Shown piece by piece: positions 8,432 through 17,181 of a stretch of 34,027 bases of DNA (positions are counted from its first letter, which is position 1; each line of letters begins with the position of its first letter). The translations under genes were made by a program, and so were the position numbers. The notes below the pieces were generated by a model. That model saw only the letters and a list, made by a program, of their open reading frames with translations, made no database searches and had not been told where the DNA came from. Source of the DNA: Cytophagales bacterium (GTDB taxonomy: Bacteria > Bacteroidota > Bacteroidia > Cytophagales > Cyclobacteriaceae); contig DNTA01000324.1 of NCBI GenBank assembly GCA_003500135.1, positions 1-34,027 of the forward strand, read 5' to 3'.

Positions 8432-8474
8432 ATGTTTAGTAACCCGGGCAAGATGTAACCGGGTTACTAAACAT
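8432..8474 (+). promoter_or_regulatory. Perfect 16-bp hairpin ending on the xerC start codon
   Basis: Bases 8432-8447 and 8459-8474 are perfect inverted complements (ATGTTTAGTAACCCGG against CCGGGTTACTAAACAT) around an 11-base loop (8448-8458). The right arm contains the first two bases of the xerC ATG (8473-8475). No T-run follows directly, so it is not a classic terminator. In RNA it would hide the start codon; in DNA it could be an operator. The structure itself is certain; its role is not. Confidence 0.8.
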
Positions 8475-9354
8475 GATTGAAAGCTTTTTTAAATATCTTA
8501 CCTACGAAAAACGCTATAGCAAACACACTGTAGCGGCATACCAAAACGATTTATCGCAATTTCATTCTTTCCTGGACAAAGGGCATCCGGGCATAGACAG
8601 CGAGGAGATCAACCATTCCATATTAAGAGGATGGGTGGTCCAAATGATGGACGAAGGCCTTGATCCGAAATCGGTCAATCGCAAAATATCCAGCCTCAAG
8701 GCGTATTTTGGTTTTTTGCACAAACGCGGGTTTTTACCTGAAAACCCAAGCAAACGTCTCCAGCAACTTAAAACCAAAAAAGATATACCACATTTTGTTA
8801 AAGAAGGCGAAATTAGAAAACTGCTTGATGAAGTAGAATTTGAAAACTCTTTTGAAGGAAAGAGAGATAAGTTGCTGATTGAAATTTTTTATGGCACCGG
8901 TATGCGCCTGGCAGAAATGATCGGTTTAAAGGAAACTGATTTCAATTTCTATGATCAATCGCTTAAAGTGCTGGGAAAGAGAAACAAAGAGCGGATCATA
9001 CCCGTTTCGAGACCATTGTGTCACCTGATCAAAGATTATTTAAATACGAAAAATGACCATTTTGGGGGCAACGCAGCGCCTGAAATTGTCGTAACTAATA
9101 ATGGAGAGAAAGCCTACCCTATGTTAGTTTATAGGATCATAAAAAAATACCTCTATGAATACAGCTATGTCGACAAAAAAAGCCCACACGTATTACGCCA
9201 TACTTTTGCCACACATCTTTTGGATAAAGGGGCGGATATTAATGCTGTAAAAGAAATTCTTGGTCATTCCAGTTTAGCAGCAACTCAGGTTTACACCCAC
9301 AATTCGCTTGGCAAACTCAAAAAAGCGTTTGACCAGGCACACCCCAAAGCATAA
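8473..9354 (+). CDS. xerC: Tyrosine recombinase XerC/XerD type
   Basis: This 293-residue protein is a Xer-type site-specific recombinase of the kind that resolves chromosome dimers at dif. Residues 1-95 form the SAM-like DNA-binding domain. The catalytic domain keeps all expected residues: Arg145 (GTGMRLAEM), Lys169 (LGKRNKER), His239 and Arg242 (SPHVLRHTFATHLL), His265 (LGHSS) and the nucleophile Tyr274 (TQVYTHNS). Length and the N-terminus (MIESFFKYLTYEKRYS) agree with core Xer proteins of Bacteroidota and support the ATG at 8473, even though that codon lies in a strong hairpin. It sits between rpsU and hpf. From sequence alone XerC and XerD cannot be told apart with certainty. Confidence 0.92.
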   Translation: MIESFFKYLTYEKRYSKHTVAAYQNDLSQFHSFLDKGHPGIDSEEINHSILRGWVVQMMDEGLDPKSVNRKISSLKAYFGFLHKRGFLPENPSKRLQQLKTKKDIPHFVKEGEIRKLLDEVEFENSFEGKRDKLLIEIFYGTGMRLAEMIGLKETDFNFYDQSLKVLGKRNKERIIPVSRPLCHLIKDYLNTKNDHFGGNAAPEIVVTNNGEKAYPMLVYRIIKKYLYEYSYVDKKSPHVLRHTFATHLLDKGADINAVKEILGHSSLAATQVYTHNSLGKLKKAFDQAHPKA

Positions 9355-9381
9355 TATATTTTTAACCTAAAATGTTGTACT

Positions 9382-9684
9382 ATGAAGTTACAGATGCATT
9401 CTATTCGGTTTGATGCAGATCGAAAATTGACAGGATTTATTCAGAAGAAAGTTGATAAGTTAGAAACTTTCTACGACCGTATTATAGATGGAGAAGTGTT
9501 TTTGCGTCTTGACAAGGATCAAAATAACAGGGAAAATAAAATAATAGAAATAAAACTGAACCTACCCAAATACCAACTATTTGCCAAAGAAAGGGCGAAA
9601 TCATTTGAAGTGGCAACGGATGCTGCTGTTGAATCGCTCCGTAGACAACTCAAAAAGCGAAAGGATAAAGTTATGGAGCGCTGA
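9382..9684 (+). CDS. hpf: Ribosome hibernation-promoting factor, short form
   Basis: This 100-residue protein belongs to the HPF/RaiA family, which binds the decoding centre of the 30S subunit and silences ribosomes in slow growth. The beta-alpha-beta-beta-beta-alpha pattern is visible: KLQMHSIRFDADRKLTGFIQ, a Lys-rich helix, the strand EVFLRLDKD (38-46), the strand KIIEIKLNLPK, and the C-terminal helix DAAVESLRRQLKKRKDK. It lacks the C-terminal dimer domain of long HPF. It starts 27 bases after xerC in the rpsU run, so two ribosome proteins flank a recombinase gene. A strong bidirectional terminator follows. Confidence 0.92.
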   Translation: MKLQMHSIRFDADRKLTGFIQKKVDKLETFYDRIIDGEVFLRLDKDQNNRENKIIEIKLNLPKYQLFAKERAKSFEVATDAAVESLRRQLKKRKDKVMER

Positions 9685-9716
9685 TATGAATTGTGGGTGT
9701 AAATCTTTAAATAGAT

Positions 9717-9743
9717 AAAAAAGGGGCTTAATTGCCCCTTTTT
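9717..9743. terminator. Bidirectional intrinsic terminator between hpf and metK
   Basis: AAAAAGGGGC (9718-9727) and GCCCCTTTTT (9734-9743) form a symmetric stem with a six-base loop (TTAATT). It offers a G/C stem plus T-run in both directions and lies between the convergent hpf and metK genes, 33 and 21 bases from their stops. Confidence 0.88.
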
Positions 9744-9764
9744 ATATGGTGTACATTCTATTTT

Positions 9765-11063
9765 CTATAAGTCAAATGCTTTTTTAACCTTATCAACATA
9801 ATCAAGTTTTTCCCAGGTAAATAGCTCTACCTCAACTTCTTTGGATTCTGTACCGTTCCCATCAGGTCGATCGAACCTTTTTGTCACAACTTTGGTCTCT
9901 CTTCCCATGTGGCCATAGGCAGCGGTTTCGCCATAAATCGGATTTCTAAGCTTTAATCTTTTTTCGATAATACCAGGCCTAAGATCAAATAACTCACTTA
10001 AGACTTTAGCTATTTCACCATCGCTTTTGTTTACGTGGCTACTGCCATAGGTATCTACGAAAACTCCCATTGGCTCCACTACTCCGATAGCATATGAAAT
10101 CTGCACCAAGACCTGGTCCGCCACTCCCGCGGCTACTAAGTTTTTAGCGATATGTCTTGCGGCGTATGCTGCTGAACGGTCAACCTTACTAGGATCTTTG
10201 CCGGAAAATGCTCCGCCGCCATGCGCCCCTTTCCCACCGTAAGTATCTACAATTATTTTTCTGCCTGTCAGACCGGTATCACCATGTGGCCCGCCAATTA
10301 CAAACTTGCCCGTGGGGTTGATATGGAACTTTATGTCATCTGTAAACAGTTTCTGAAGGTTTTCGGGAAGCTGGGCTTTTACCCTTGGTATCAGGATTTT
10401 GATGATATCGTGCTTTATCTGCTCACACATTTCATCGTCAGCCCTTTGCCTGGCTGCTTCGGTATCTCCGGTGGGTTGTATAAACTCATCGTGTTGGGTT
10501 GAAACAACGATCGTGTCTATACGGGTGGGTACATTGTCATCCGAATACTCGATAGTCACCTGTGACTTGGCATCTGGCCTCAGATATTTGATCTCATTGT
10601 TTTCTCTGCGCAATTTAGCCAGTTCAATCAATAAGCGATGTGAAAGGTCCAGCGCAAGTGGCATGTAATTTTCGGTTTCTTTGGTTGCAAAACCGAACAT
10701 CATTCCCTGGTCACCGGCGCCTTGTGTTTCTTCCCCCCCCCGGTCAACACCTCTGTTTATATCAGCTGATTGTTCGTGGATGGCCGATAAAATTCCACAA
10801 GAATCGCCTTCAAACATATAGTCGCTGTCGGTGTAACCAATTTTGTTGATAACATTTCTGGCTATCTGTTGTACATCGAGGTAGGTGCTTGATTTAACTT
10901 CACCGGCCAAAATTACCTGTCCGGTTGTAACTAATGTTTCACAAGCCACTTTTGAATGTGGATCGAAAGCCAAAAAATGGTCAAGTAAGGCGTCGCTGAT
11001 TTGATCAGCCACTTTGTCGGGATGTCCTTCTGATACGGATTCTGAGGTGAATAAATAAGGCAT
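9765..11063 (-). CDS. metK: S-adenosylmethionine synthetase
   Basis: This 432-residue cytoplasmic enzyme makes S-adenosylmethionine from methionine and ATP. The N-terminus [20 protein letters not shown] holds the active-site His14 and Asp16. The hexapeptide GAGDQG (115-120) and the phosphate-loop motif [19 protein letters not shown] are intact. At 432 residues it is longer than the E. coli enzyme (384) but near the usual Bacteroidota length. An uninterrupted run of nine G on the coding strand (10741-10733) encodes Arg108-Gly109-Gly110 just before GAGDQG, a loop that varies between species. I see no SAM riboswitch in its short, AT-rich leader. It ends toward hpf at a shared terminator. Confidence 0.97.
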   Translation of the reverse strand: MPYLFTSESVSEGHPDKVADQISDALLDHFLAFDPHSKVACETLVTTGQVILAGEVKSSTYLDVQQIARNVINKIGYTDSDYMFEGDSCGILSAIHEQSADINRGVDRGGEETQGAGDQGMMFGFATKETENYMPLALDLSHRLLIELAKLRRENNEIKYLRPDAKSQVTIEYSDDNVPTRIDTIVVSTQHDEFIQPTGDTEAARQRADDEMCEQIKHDIIKILIPRVKAQLPENLQKLFTDDIKFHINPTGKFVIGGPHGDTGLTGRKIIVDTYGGKGAHGGGAFSGKDPSKVDRSAAYAARHIAKNLVAAGVADQVLVQISYAIGVVEPMGVFVDTYGSSHVNKSDGEIAKVLSELFDLRPGIIEKRLKLRNPIYGETAAYGHMGRETKVVTKRFDRPDGNGTESKEVEVELFTWEKLDYVDKVKKAFDL

Positions 11064-11101
11064 ATTTTGTATATAATTTTTAAATTCTTTTTTGAAAGCG
11101 G

Positions 11102-11109
11102 CAAATATA
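11102..11109 (-). promoter_or_regulatory. Possible -7 element for metK
   Basis: On the minus strand TATATTTG (11109-11102) matches the Bacteroidota -7 box, 38 bases before the metK ATG. The nearest TTG is only 12 bp upstream, too close for the consensus gap, so the -33 element is weak or absent. Confidence 0.35.
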
Positions 11110-11224
11110 ACTCAATAATGCCAATAAAAGAAAAAAATGAACACCTGAAATATTGTAAAAACACAAAATATACCATAATAAATACAATTAATGGCCCGGG
11201 CCTGTCGGACTTTTTCATTTACAT

Positions 11225-11254
11225 TTGAAAGTACTGGGTTGGGTGTTATATTTG
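11225..11254 (+). promoter_or_regulatory. Bacteroidota-type promoter for the crotonase gene
   Basis: TTG (11225-11227), a 19-bp gap and TATATTTG (11247-11254) match the consensus. Transcription would start near 11261, about 17 bases before the ATG at 11278. This position also argues against a longer protein starting at 11191. Confidence 0.6.
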
Positions 11255-11277
11255 TTCCGAAACTGATAGCACAGCAC

Positions 11278-12060
11278 ATGTCATTATTCAACAATATTTC
11301 CAAAAAGGTAGAGGAAGGCATTTTATACCTTACCATCAACCGCCCTGATAAACTCAATGCATTAAACATTGCAACATTAAAAGAGCTGAAAGAAGTAATG
11401 CAGCAAGCCTATGATGATGATGAGGTAAGGGGCATTTTGATCACCGGTGCAGGCCCAAAGGCCTTTGTGGCTGGCGCCGACATTTCAGAATTAAAAGACC
11501 TAAACGAAGTGAATGGCCGCAAGTTTTCGGAGGAAGGACAGGAAGTATTTGACCTGATTGAAAACAGCCACAAGCCCGTAATTGCCGTTGTAAATGGTTA
11601 TGCGCTGGGAGGAGGGTGTGAAATAGCGATGGCATGCCATATGCGTGTGGCAAGCGTAAATGCAAGGTTCGGTCTGCCCGAAGTGAGCCTGGGCATAATT
11701 CCTGGTTATGGAGGCACCCAACGCCTAACGCAACTCGTTGGCAAAGGTCTTGCCTTCGAAATGATGATGACTGGCGACATGATCGATGCTGAAAAAGCGC
11801 AACAAATAGGATTGGTAAACCATGTGGTGGAAGATCAGGAAAGCGCCATGCAAAAAGCAGAAGACATTATGAAACGCATATTTGAGCGGGCGCCACTGGC
11901 AGTGGCTATGGTGGTCGATTGCGTCAATGCCGTATTTTCTGAAGAAAACGGATATCTTCTTGAAGCCAATAGTTTTGCCAATTGTTGCAAATCCAAAGAT
12001 TTTGAAGAAGGGACATCCGCATTTTTGGAGAAGCGCAAACCCGATTTTCAGGGTGAATAA
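11278..12060 (+). CDS. Enoyl-CoA hydratase/isomerase (crotonase) family protein
   Basis: This 260-residue protein matches short-chain enoyl-CoA hydratases, which add water to 2-enoyl-CoA in fatty-acid or amino-acid breakdown. The oxyanion-hole segment AFVAGADISEL (62-72) and GYALGGGCEIAMACHMR (107-123) are intact. Both catalytic glutamates of the rat crotonase type are present: Glu115 in GGGCE and Glu135 in LPEVSLGIIPGYGGTQRL. The frame is open back to 11191, but the added 29 residues lack family similarity and contain the promoter, so I start at the ATG at 11278. No other beta-oxidation gene is near. It precedes the flippase gene by 30 bases; a shared transcript is likely but no shared function is apparent. 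Substrate is unknown. Confidence 0.9.
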   Translation: MSLFNNISKKVEEGILYLTINRPDKLNALNIATLKELKEVMQQAYDDDEVRGILITGAGPKAFVAGADISELKDLNEVNGRKFSEEGQEVFDLIENSHKPVIAVVNGYALGGGCEIAMACHMRVASVNARFGLPEVSLGIIPGYGGTQRLTQLVGKGLAFEMMMTGDMIDAEKAQQIGLVNHVVEDQESAMQKAEDIMKRIFERAPLAVAMVVDCVNAVFSEENGYLLEANSFANCCKSKDFEEGTSAFLEKRKPDFQGE

Positions 12061-12090
12061 GTGAATGCCTTTCTCCATTTTAATCGATAA

Positions 12091-13605
12091 ATGAGTAAGC
12101 TCAGGAAATTAGCCAGCGACACCGTAATCTATGGCTTAAGTACGATTATTGGTCGTGCTATTAATTTTCTCCTCCTCCCCGTTTATACTGACACCGATGT
12201 ACTTTCAAAAGTAGATAATGGTATTCTGTCCAATGTTTATGCCTGGGCAGGATTTTTATTAGTGGTGTATACTTATGGCATGGAAACCGCCTTTTTTCGT
12301 TTTTTGACGAAATACCCTGACAAAAAACAAGAAGTTTTCAAACAGGTGATGAGCCTTCTTTTGTTTTCGGGTTTGCTCTTTTCCTGCGTCCTGATATTTT
12401 TCGCCACCCCTATCACCATATGGCTTGAGTTACCCGGCGATGAGCATATTATATATATGTTCGCATGCATATTAGCTATCGATGCATTTGTGTCTATACC
12501 ATTTGCTAAAATGCGATTTGAACAGCGTTCGAAGAAGTTTGCCCTATTGAAACTGGCCAACATTGTTTTGCTGGTCTCTCTGGTATGTTTTTTCCTGCTG
12601 TTTTTGCAGGGGATATATAAAGGCTGGATTTTACCCGAATTTGATATTCTTACAAATGCAATTTACAATCCGGAATGGGGAGTTGAATACATATTTTTAT
12701 CGAATCTGATCGCTAATTCGATGTATTTAGTGGTGCTTTTACCGGATTTGAGGAAAGTTACCATAAAGTTGGACTTCAGCCTAATCAAACAGTTGTTAAT
12801 ATACGGTTTACCAATCGGATTAATGCTACTGGCCAACGTGACCAATGATTTATTCAGCCGCGCCTTTTTCCCCAAGCTACTTCCCGACCATTTTTACAAT
12901 GACCTTACCTCTAAAGAGGCTCTGGCAGTACTGGCTAATGCCTATAAAGTGGCCATGCTGATCACATTGAGCGTTCAGGCCTTTCGATATGCTGCGGAGC
13001 CTTTCTTTTTCAAAGAAGCTAATGAAGCTGAGGGAAAGGCAACCTATGCTCGTGTTTTTTATGTGTTCGCAATAGCAGGAGCCTTTTCAATTCTGGCCAT
13101 AAGCCTCAATGTTGACATATTGAAATACATATTACTAAGAGATGAAGTGTACTGGAGAGGCCTACCACTAATACCAATACTGCTTACTGCCAATTTATTT
13201 TTAGGGCTTTATTACAATCTTTCCGTTTGGTTTAAAGTTACCGACAGGACCTATTTCGGGCCCATTTTAGTAGGCTTAACGGCCGTAATTACCATCATAT
13301 CCAACGTGTTGTTAATTCCGGTTATGGGATATTTCGGCAGTGCATTAGCAGCCCTTATTGCTTACTTTACGCTTTGTGTTCTCACATATTTATTTGGCCA
13401 AAAGTATTATCCGGTCAATTATCCCGTAGTAAAATCATTGGTTTGGCTGCTGGTTGCCTTGATATTAACAGCTGTTGGTTGGTTTTTGCCAATTGAATCC
13501 ATTGTGATAAAACAATCGCTCAGGGAAGTACTGGTGTTGTTATATTTGGGCTTAGTGTACCTTTTCTTAATTAAAAAAGTTCATATCAAGCATAATAATG
13601 CGTAA
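12091..13605 (+). CDS. Polysaccharide flippase (Wzx/MOP superfamily)
   Basis: This 504-residue protein is an integral inner-membrane protein with about 12-14 hydrophobic segments and short loops, as in the MOP superfamily of lipid-linked oligosaccharide flippases. The N-terminus (residues 1-36, with VIYGLSTIIGRAINFLLLPVYTD) is typical of Wzx-like proteins annotated as polysaccharide biosynthesis proteins in Bacteroidota, and basic residues lie on the expected cytoplasmic side. It probably moves undecaprenyl-linked sugar units across the inner membrane for surface polysaccharide. A lipid II flippase (MurJ) is a less likely alternative. The next gene, a sugar nucleotidyltransferase, starts 35 bases later and supports a role in glycan assembly. 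Confidence 0.87.
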   Translation: MSKLRKLASDTVIYGLSTIIGRAINFLLLPVYTDTDVLSKVDNGILSNVYAWAGFLLVVYTYGMETAFFRFLTKYPDKKQEVFKQVMSLLLFSGLLFSCVLIFFATPITIWLELPGDEHIIYMFACILAIDAFVSIPFAKMRFEQRSKKFALLKLANIVLLVSLVCFFLLFLQGIYKGWILPEFDILTNAIYNPEWGVEYIFLSNLIANSMYLVVLLPDLRKVTIKLDFSLIKQLLIYGLPIGLMLLANVTNDLFSRAFFPKLLPDHFYNDLTSKEALAVLANAYKVAMLITLSVQAFRYAAEPFFFKEANEAEGKATYARVFYVFAIAGAFSILAISLNVDILKYILLRDEVYWRGLPLIPILLTANLFLGLYYNLSVWFKVTDRTYFGPILVGLTAVITIISNVLLIPVMGYFGSALAALIAYFTLCVLTYLFGQKYYPVNYPVVKSLVWLLVALILTAVGWFLPIESIVIKQSLREVLVLLYLGLVYLFLIKKVHIKHNNA

Positions 13606-13640
13606 TTTCGTGTTTTTTTAAGCAAGTATACTAAAGAATT

Positions 13641-14654
13641 ATGAATATAGTTGTCCCAATGGCCGGAATGGGCAAGAGACTTCGGCCTCATACATTAACT
13701 ACTCCCAAACCTCTTATACCTATAGCAGGCAGGCCAATTGTACATTGGCTGGTACATGATATAGTAGAAGTGTGCGAAGAAAAAGTGGAAAACATAGGTT
13801 TTGTTATTGGGCCCAATTTTGGCAAGCAGGTTGAGGCACAACTATTAAACATCGCAAAAGAGCTGGGCGCACAGGGACACATTTTTTATCAGGAAGAAGC
13901 ATTGGGTACGGCACATGCTATATATTGTGCAGAACCACTTCTCAACGATAAAGTAATAGTGGCATTTGCAGACACCCTGTTTAAAGCTCAATTTAAGCTA
14001 GATGCCGGCAAAGACGCTATCATTTGGGTGCAAAAAGTAGCAGACCCATCAGCTTTTGGAGTGGTAAAGCTCAATGAAGAGGATCAAATTGTTGATTTCG
14101 TTGAGAAACCAAAGGAATTTGTTTCCGACCTTGCCATCATAGGCATCTATTATTTTAAAAATGGAAAGGCGCTGAATCAGGAAATAAAAAACCTCATCGA
14201 TCAGGATATAAAAGATAGTGGTGAGTACCAGTTAACCAGGGTTTTAAAAACTTTACAGCAAAAAGGCACAGGCTTTTATCCCGGGCGAGTAGAGGAATGG
14301 CTTGATTGTGGAAATAAAATAGCTACTGTGGAAACCCACAGGATTTACCTTGAGTTCATCAAACACTTGCCACTGGAATCAAGTTCATCAAATAAGGACA
14401 ATACAGTGATAATCCCACCCGTTTATATAGGAGAAAATGTGAACATAAAAAACTCTGTGGTGGGGCCTTACGTTTCGATCGGGGACAATACCGAGGTAAG
14501 TGAGTCCAGGATTCAAAATAGTATCATTCAAAAAGATAACATAATCAAAAACGCCAACCTTGCTAACTCTATGCTGGGCAATTTCGTTACTTTTGAGGGC
14601 AGGGCCACCGATTTATCAGTAGGCGATTACAATACCATACTAAATGGAGGTTAA
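13641..14654 (+). CDS. Sugar-phosphate nucleotidyltransferase with left-handed beta-helix tail
   Basis: This 337-residue protein activates a sugar phosphate with a nucleoside triphosphate. The nucleotide-binding signature MAGMGKRLRPHTLTTPKPL (7-25) is complete. The metal-site motif reads FADTL (109-113, Asp111), and VEKPKEF (154-160) matches the sugar-binding loop. After residue about 260 hexapeptide-like repeats (VYIGENVNIKNSVVGPYVSIGDN) form a left-handed beta-helix. The arrangement resembles RfbA/RmlA-like or mannose-1-phosphate enzymes, but the exact sugar cannot be named. It lies between the flippase and a TPR protein, with only three bases between its stop and the next start. Confidence 0.88.
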   Translation: MNIVVPMAGMGKRLRPHTLTTPKPLIPIAGRPIVHWLVHDIVEVCEEKVENIGFVIGPNFGKQVEAQLLNIAKELGAQGHIFYQEEALGTAHAIYCAEPLLNDKVIVAFADTLFKAQFKLDAGKDAIIWVQKVADPSAFGVVKLNEEDQIVDFVEKPKEFVSDLAIIGIYYFKNGKALNQEIKNLIDQDIKDSGEYQLTRVLKTLQQKGTGFYPGRVEEWLDCGNKIATVETHRIYLEFIKHLPLESSSSNKDNTVIIPPVYIGENVNIKNSVVGPYVSIGDNTEVSESRIQNSIIQKDNIIKNANLANSMLGNFVTFEGRATDLSVGDYNTILNGG

Positions 14655-14657
14655 GAG

Positions 14658-16418
14658 ATGAGGATTAATTCGAGATATATATGCTATTTTCTGATGGCGA
14701 CCGTCATCAGTTTTTCGCTGGTTTTTGAAGCCCATGGGCAAAAGAAGAAAAACAAGAAAAAAGGGAAAATCGAGGTAGAAACCCCTGATATAGAAGATTA
14801 CCGGCTTGCAGAATACTTTTTAACTGAAGCTGAAAAATATTTCATTCTTGAAGATTATGCCAAAGCTTTTGTGTTATATCAAAAATCTCTTGAGTATGAT
14901 CCGGATAATGCCTCGGCACATTATAAAATTTCCCAGATTTTTGTAGCAGGCAACGAACTGAACAAGGCGCTGGGATATGCCAAAAAAGCGCTCGAAATCA
15001 GTCCTGAAAACAAATATTTTTATCTTCAGCTTGCTGAAATATACACCAAGCAATCAAATTTTGAATCTGCATCCGACGTATATGAACAAATGCTGGCCAA
15101 TACGGAAGATTCCGATGAATACATGTTCGAGCTGGCTGCATTATACATCTACCAGGACAGAATTGAAGATGCTTTGGCCATGTATGACAGAATTGAAGAA
15201 AGGTTTGGGCTTAACGAACAAGTAATTGCGCAAAAACAAAAGCTCTATATTCAACAAAGTGACCTTGAGAGCGCTATCGAGGAAGGTCAGAAGCTAATTG
15301 ACACCTACCCTTATGAGCCTGATCATGTATTATCGCTCACTGAAATTTTACTCTCAAACGGCTTAGCCGAAAGAGCCGGAACAATAATTGAAGAATCGTT
15401 GAAATACAACCCGGGTGACGCAAGGCTTCAGTTTCAAATGTCTCGCGTATACCGAAAACTGGGCGAACATGAAAAGGCCAACCAAATGTTAAAAGCGTCA
15501 TTTGGCAGCCCTGATCTTGATTTAAATACGAAACTTCAAATAATTCTTACCTACATCAATAAGTTGCCCGATGAAGGCGAAGACATAAAAAATATTACTT
15601 TTCAGTTGGCCGATCAAATACTGGAAACGCACCCCAACGAACCGGACGCTCATGCGGTTTATGGAGACATTTACATGCAGCTCGAAAAAGACTCCCTGGC
15701 GGCAAAGTATTACGTAAAAGCCATTGAACTGGGCTCTACTAATTACAATATTTTTCAAAACCTGATCCAGATAGAAGCCCGCAATGAACAATACAAAAAG
15801 ATAATTGAACATGCCGAAATGGCCCTTGAATATTATCCCAATCAACCAGTTTTCTACTTCTATCTGGGAATGGCCTACCACGTAGAAAAACAATATGAAG
15901 ATGCCATTGCTACACTGGAAAACGGTAAAATGCTTGCCAGCGACAACAAACAGCTTCAAACATACTTTAATGCACAGCTGGGAGATGCTTACAACGAAGT
16001 AGAAGCTTATGATAAGTCGGATGAATCTTATGAAGCAGCGCTGGCCGCCGACCCCAATAATGATCATGTGCTCAACAACTATGCTTATTTCCTCTCATTG
16101 CGTAAAGAAAAGCTTGATATGGCAAAAAAAATGAGCGCCAAACTTGTGCAGGCACACCCGGAAAATGCAACCTATCTCGATACGCATGCCTGGGTGCTTT
16201 ATCAAATGGGGGATTACCAAAATGCGAGAGTATACATTGAAAAAGCCATCGAAGTAGGCGAGGAACTAAGTGGTACTATTCTCGAACATTATGGCGACAT
16301 CCTATTCAAGCTGGGTGAGGTTGATTCTGCCGTAAAACAATGGCAAAAAGCCAAAGGGCTTGACGAGACGTCAGAACTAATTGATAGGAAAATAGCGGAC
16401 AGAAAGTTATATGAGTAA
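14658..16418 (+). CDS. Exported TPR-repeat protein
   Basis: This 586-residue protein has an N-terminal signal peptide (residues 1-27, likely cleaved after AHG) and then a very basic stretch (KKKNKKKGK). From about residue 50 to the end it is built of TPR units; clear ones include YAKAFVLYQKSLEYDPDNA and YQNARVYIEKAIEVG. It therefore is probably a periplasmic or envelope-bound scaffold for protein contacts. No enzyme motif is visible. Its stop overlaps the start of the DUF4292 lipoprotein gene by eight bases, and its start follows the nucleotidyltransferase by three, so these are likely made together. A TPR protein beside a DUF4292 protein and an M23-like protein is, as I recall, a recurrent Bacteroidota arrangement. 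Confidence 0.85.
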   Translation: MRINSRYICYFLMATVISFSLVFEAHGQKKKNKKKGKIEVETPDIEDYRLAEYFLTEAEKYFILEDYAKAFVLYQKSLEYDPDNASAHYKISQIFVAGNELNKALGYAKKALEISPENKYFYLQLAEIYTKQSNFESASDVYEQMLANTEDSDEYMFELAALYIYQDRIEDALAMYDRIEERFGLNEQVIAQKQKLYIQQSDLESAIEEGQKLIDTYPYEPDHVLSLTEILLSNGLAERAGTIIEESLKYNPGDARLQFQMSRVYRKLGEHEKANQMLKASFGSPDLDLNTKLQIILTYINKLPDEGEDIKNITFQLADQILETHPNEPDAHAVYGDIYMQLEKDSLAAKYYVKAIELGSTNYNIFQNLIQIEARNEQYKKIIEHAEMALEYYPNQPVFYFYLGMAYHVEKQYEDAIATLENGKMLASDNKQLQTYFNAQLGDAYNEVEAYDKSDESYEAALAADPNNDHVLNNYAYFLSLRKEKLDMAKKMSAKLVQAHPENATYLDTHAWVLYQMGDYQNARVYIEKAIEVGEELSGTILEHYGDILFKLGEVDSAVKQWQKAKGLDETSELIDRKIADRKLYE

Positions 16419-17181
16419 GAAATTTTTTGTACTGGGCTTTCTGGCAATTATTATAAGTTTTACTTCTTGCACCAAAAAAGCGACTACTCCCAAAAAAATC
16501 AGGAAAAGAGATACAAAAAGCCTGGTAGTAGAGCCCATTGATTTCCAGTATTTTTCCTCCCGGACCAAGATCAGGTATAAAGAGGGAAAAAGAAACATAA
16601 ATGGAAATGCTAATATTCGCATTAAAAAAGATAGCCTCATCTGGATATCACTTTCCCCTTCTGTGGGCATAGAAGTCACTCGTGGTATTCTCACCAGGGA
16701 TAGCATAATTGTCATCAATCGATTGGACAAGGTGTATTATAAAGCCAGCTATGCCGATCTAAGTCATAACTTCAATTTCAACCTGGACTTCCATCTTCTT
16801 CAGTCTATCTTATTGGGCGATATGCCTTTTGAAAAGAATGAAGATGATTTAGTTAAAAAGGAAAGTGGATATTTAAGAATAAGACAAAACCGGGGTGAAC
16901 TGGTAGTTGATAATTATGTAAAAGCCAATACCGGCAAAGTAGAAACTATACTTTTGAATGAAAGAAGTACCAAAAATGCTTTAACTTTGAAATATTCGGA
17001 GTTTGAGAAGCTGGAGCAATATTTGTTCCCCCTGTATTGTATGGTCAACCTGACGTACAACAAGAATAATACGCCGCTGGTCACCAGCATAAGTATTGAA
17101 CACAACAGGGCGGAATTGGAAGACAAGCCACTTCGCTTCCCATTTAATATACCGAGTAGATATGAACGCAAGGATTTTTAG
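16411..17181 (+). CDS. DUF4292 family lipoprotein
   Basis: This 256-residue protein has a lipoprotein signal peptide with the lipobox ending at Cys20 (FTSC). The mature part matches DUF4292: a basic linker, then repeated beta-strands such as KIRYKEGKRNINGNANIRI and LIWISLSPSVGIEVTRGIL, then GDMPF and a C-terminal strand series. The overall shape, a lipid-anchored half-barrel of about 230 residues, resembles the LolA/LolB fold; a role in handling lipoproteins or lipid at the outer membrane is my inference and not shown by sequence. It overlaps the TPR gene by 8 bases and the EnvC-like gene by 20 bases, which points to tight co-translation. Confidence 0.82.
   Translation: MSKKFFVLGFLAIIISFTSCTKKATTPKKIRKRDTKSLVVEPIDFQYFSSRTKIRYKEGKRNINGNANIRIKKDSLIWISLSPSVGIEVTRGILTRDSIIVINRLDKVYYKASYADLSHNFNFNLDFHLLQSILLGDMPFEKNEDDLVKKESGYLRIRQNRGELVVDNYVKANTGKVETILLNERSTKNALTLKYSEFEKLEQYLFPLYCMVNLTYNKNNTPLVTSISIEHNRAELEDKPLRFPFNIPSRYERKDF

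Noticed and set aside
8432..8474. The xerC hairpin as a chromosomal dif site.
   Set aside because: dif sites have 11-bp arms and a 6-8 bp centre with imperfect symmetry; this one has 16-bp perfect arms and an 11-base centre.
8134..9703. The 13-base word TTGTGGGTGTAAA occurs before rpsU (8134-8146) and after hpf (9691-9703).
   Set aside because: Several exact 13-mer repeats are expected by chance in 34 kb; flanks differ and the second copy has no promoter box.
9685..9764. tRNA genes between hpf and metK, as expected from related genomes.
   Set aside because: The gap is only 80 bases, largely the bidirectional terminator, with no tRNA-like stems.
11064..11190. Possible SAM riboswitch upstream of metK.
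   Set aside because: The leader is AT-rich with no conserved helices or motifs of known SAM riboswitch classes visible by eye.
11191..11277. Longer N-terminus for the crotonase (29 more residues).
   Set aside because: It lacks similarity to the family and contains a consensus promoter; the ATG at 11278 gives normal length.
15522..16067. Antisense open frame of 181 codons within the TPR gene.
   Set aside because: It mirrors a conserved coding gene in the opposite frame, has no start signal and looks like no protein family.
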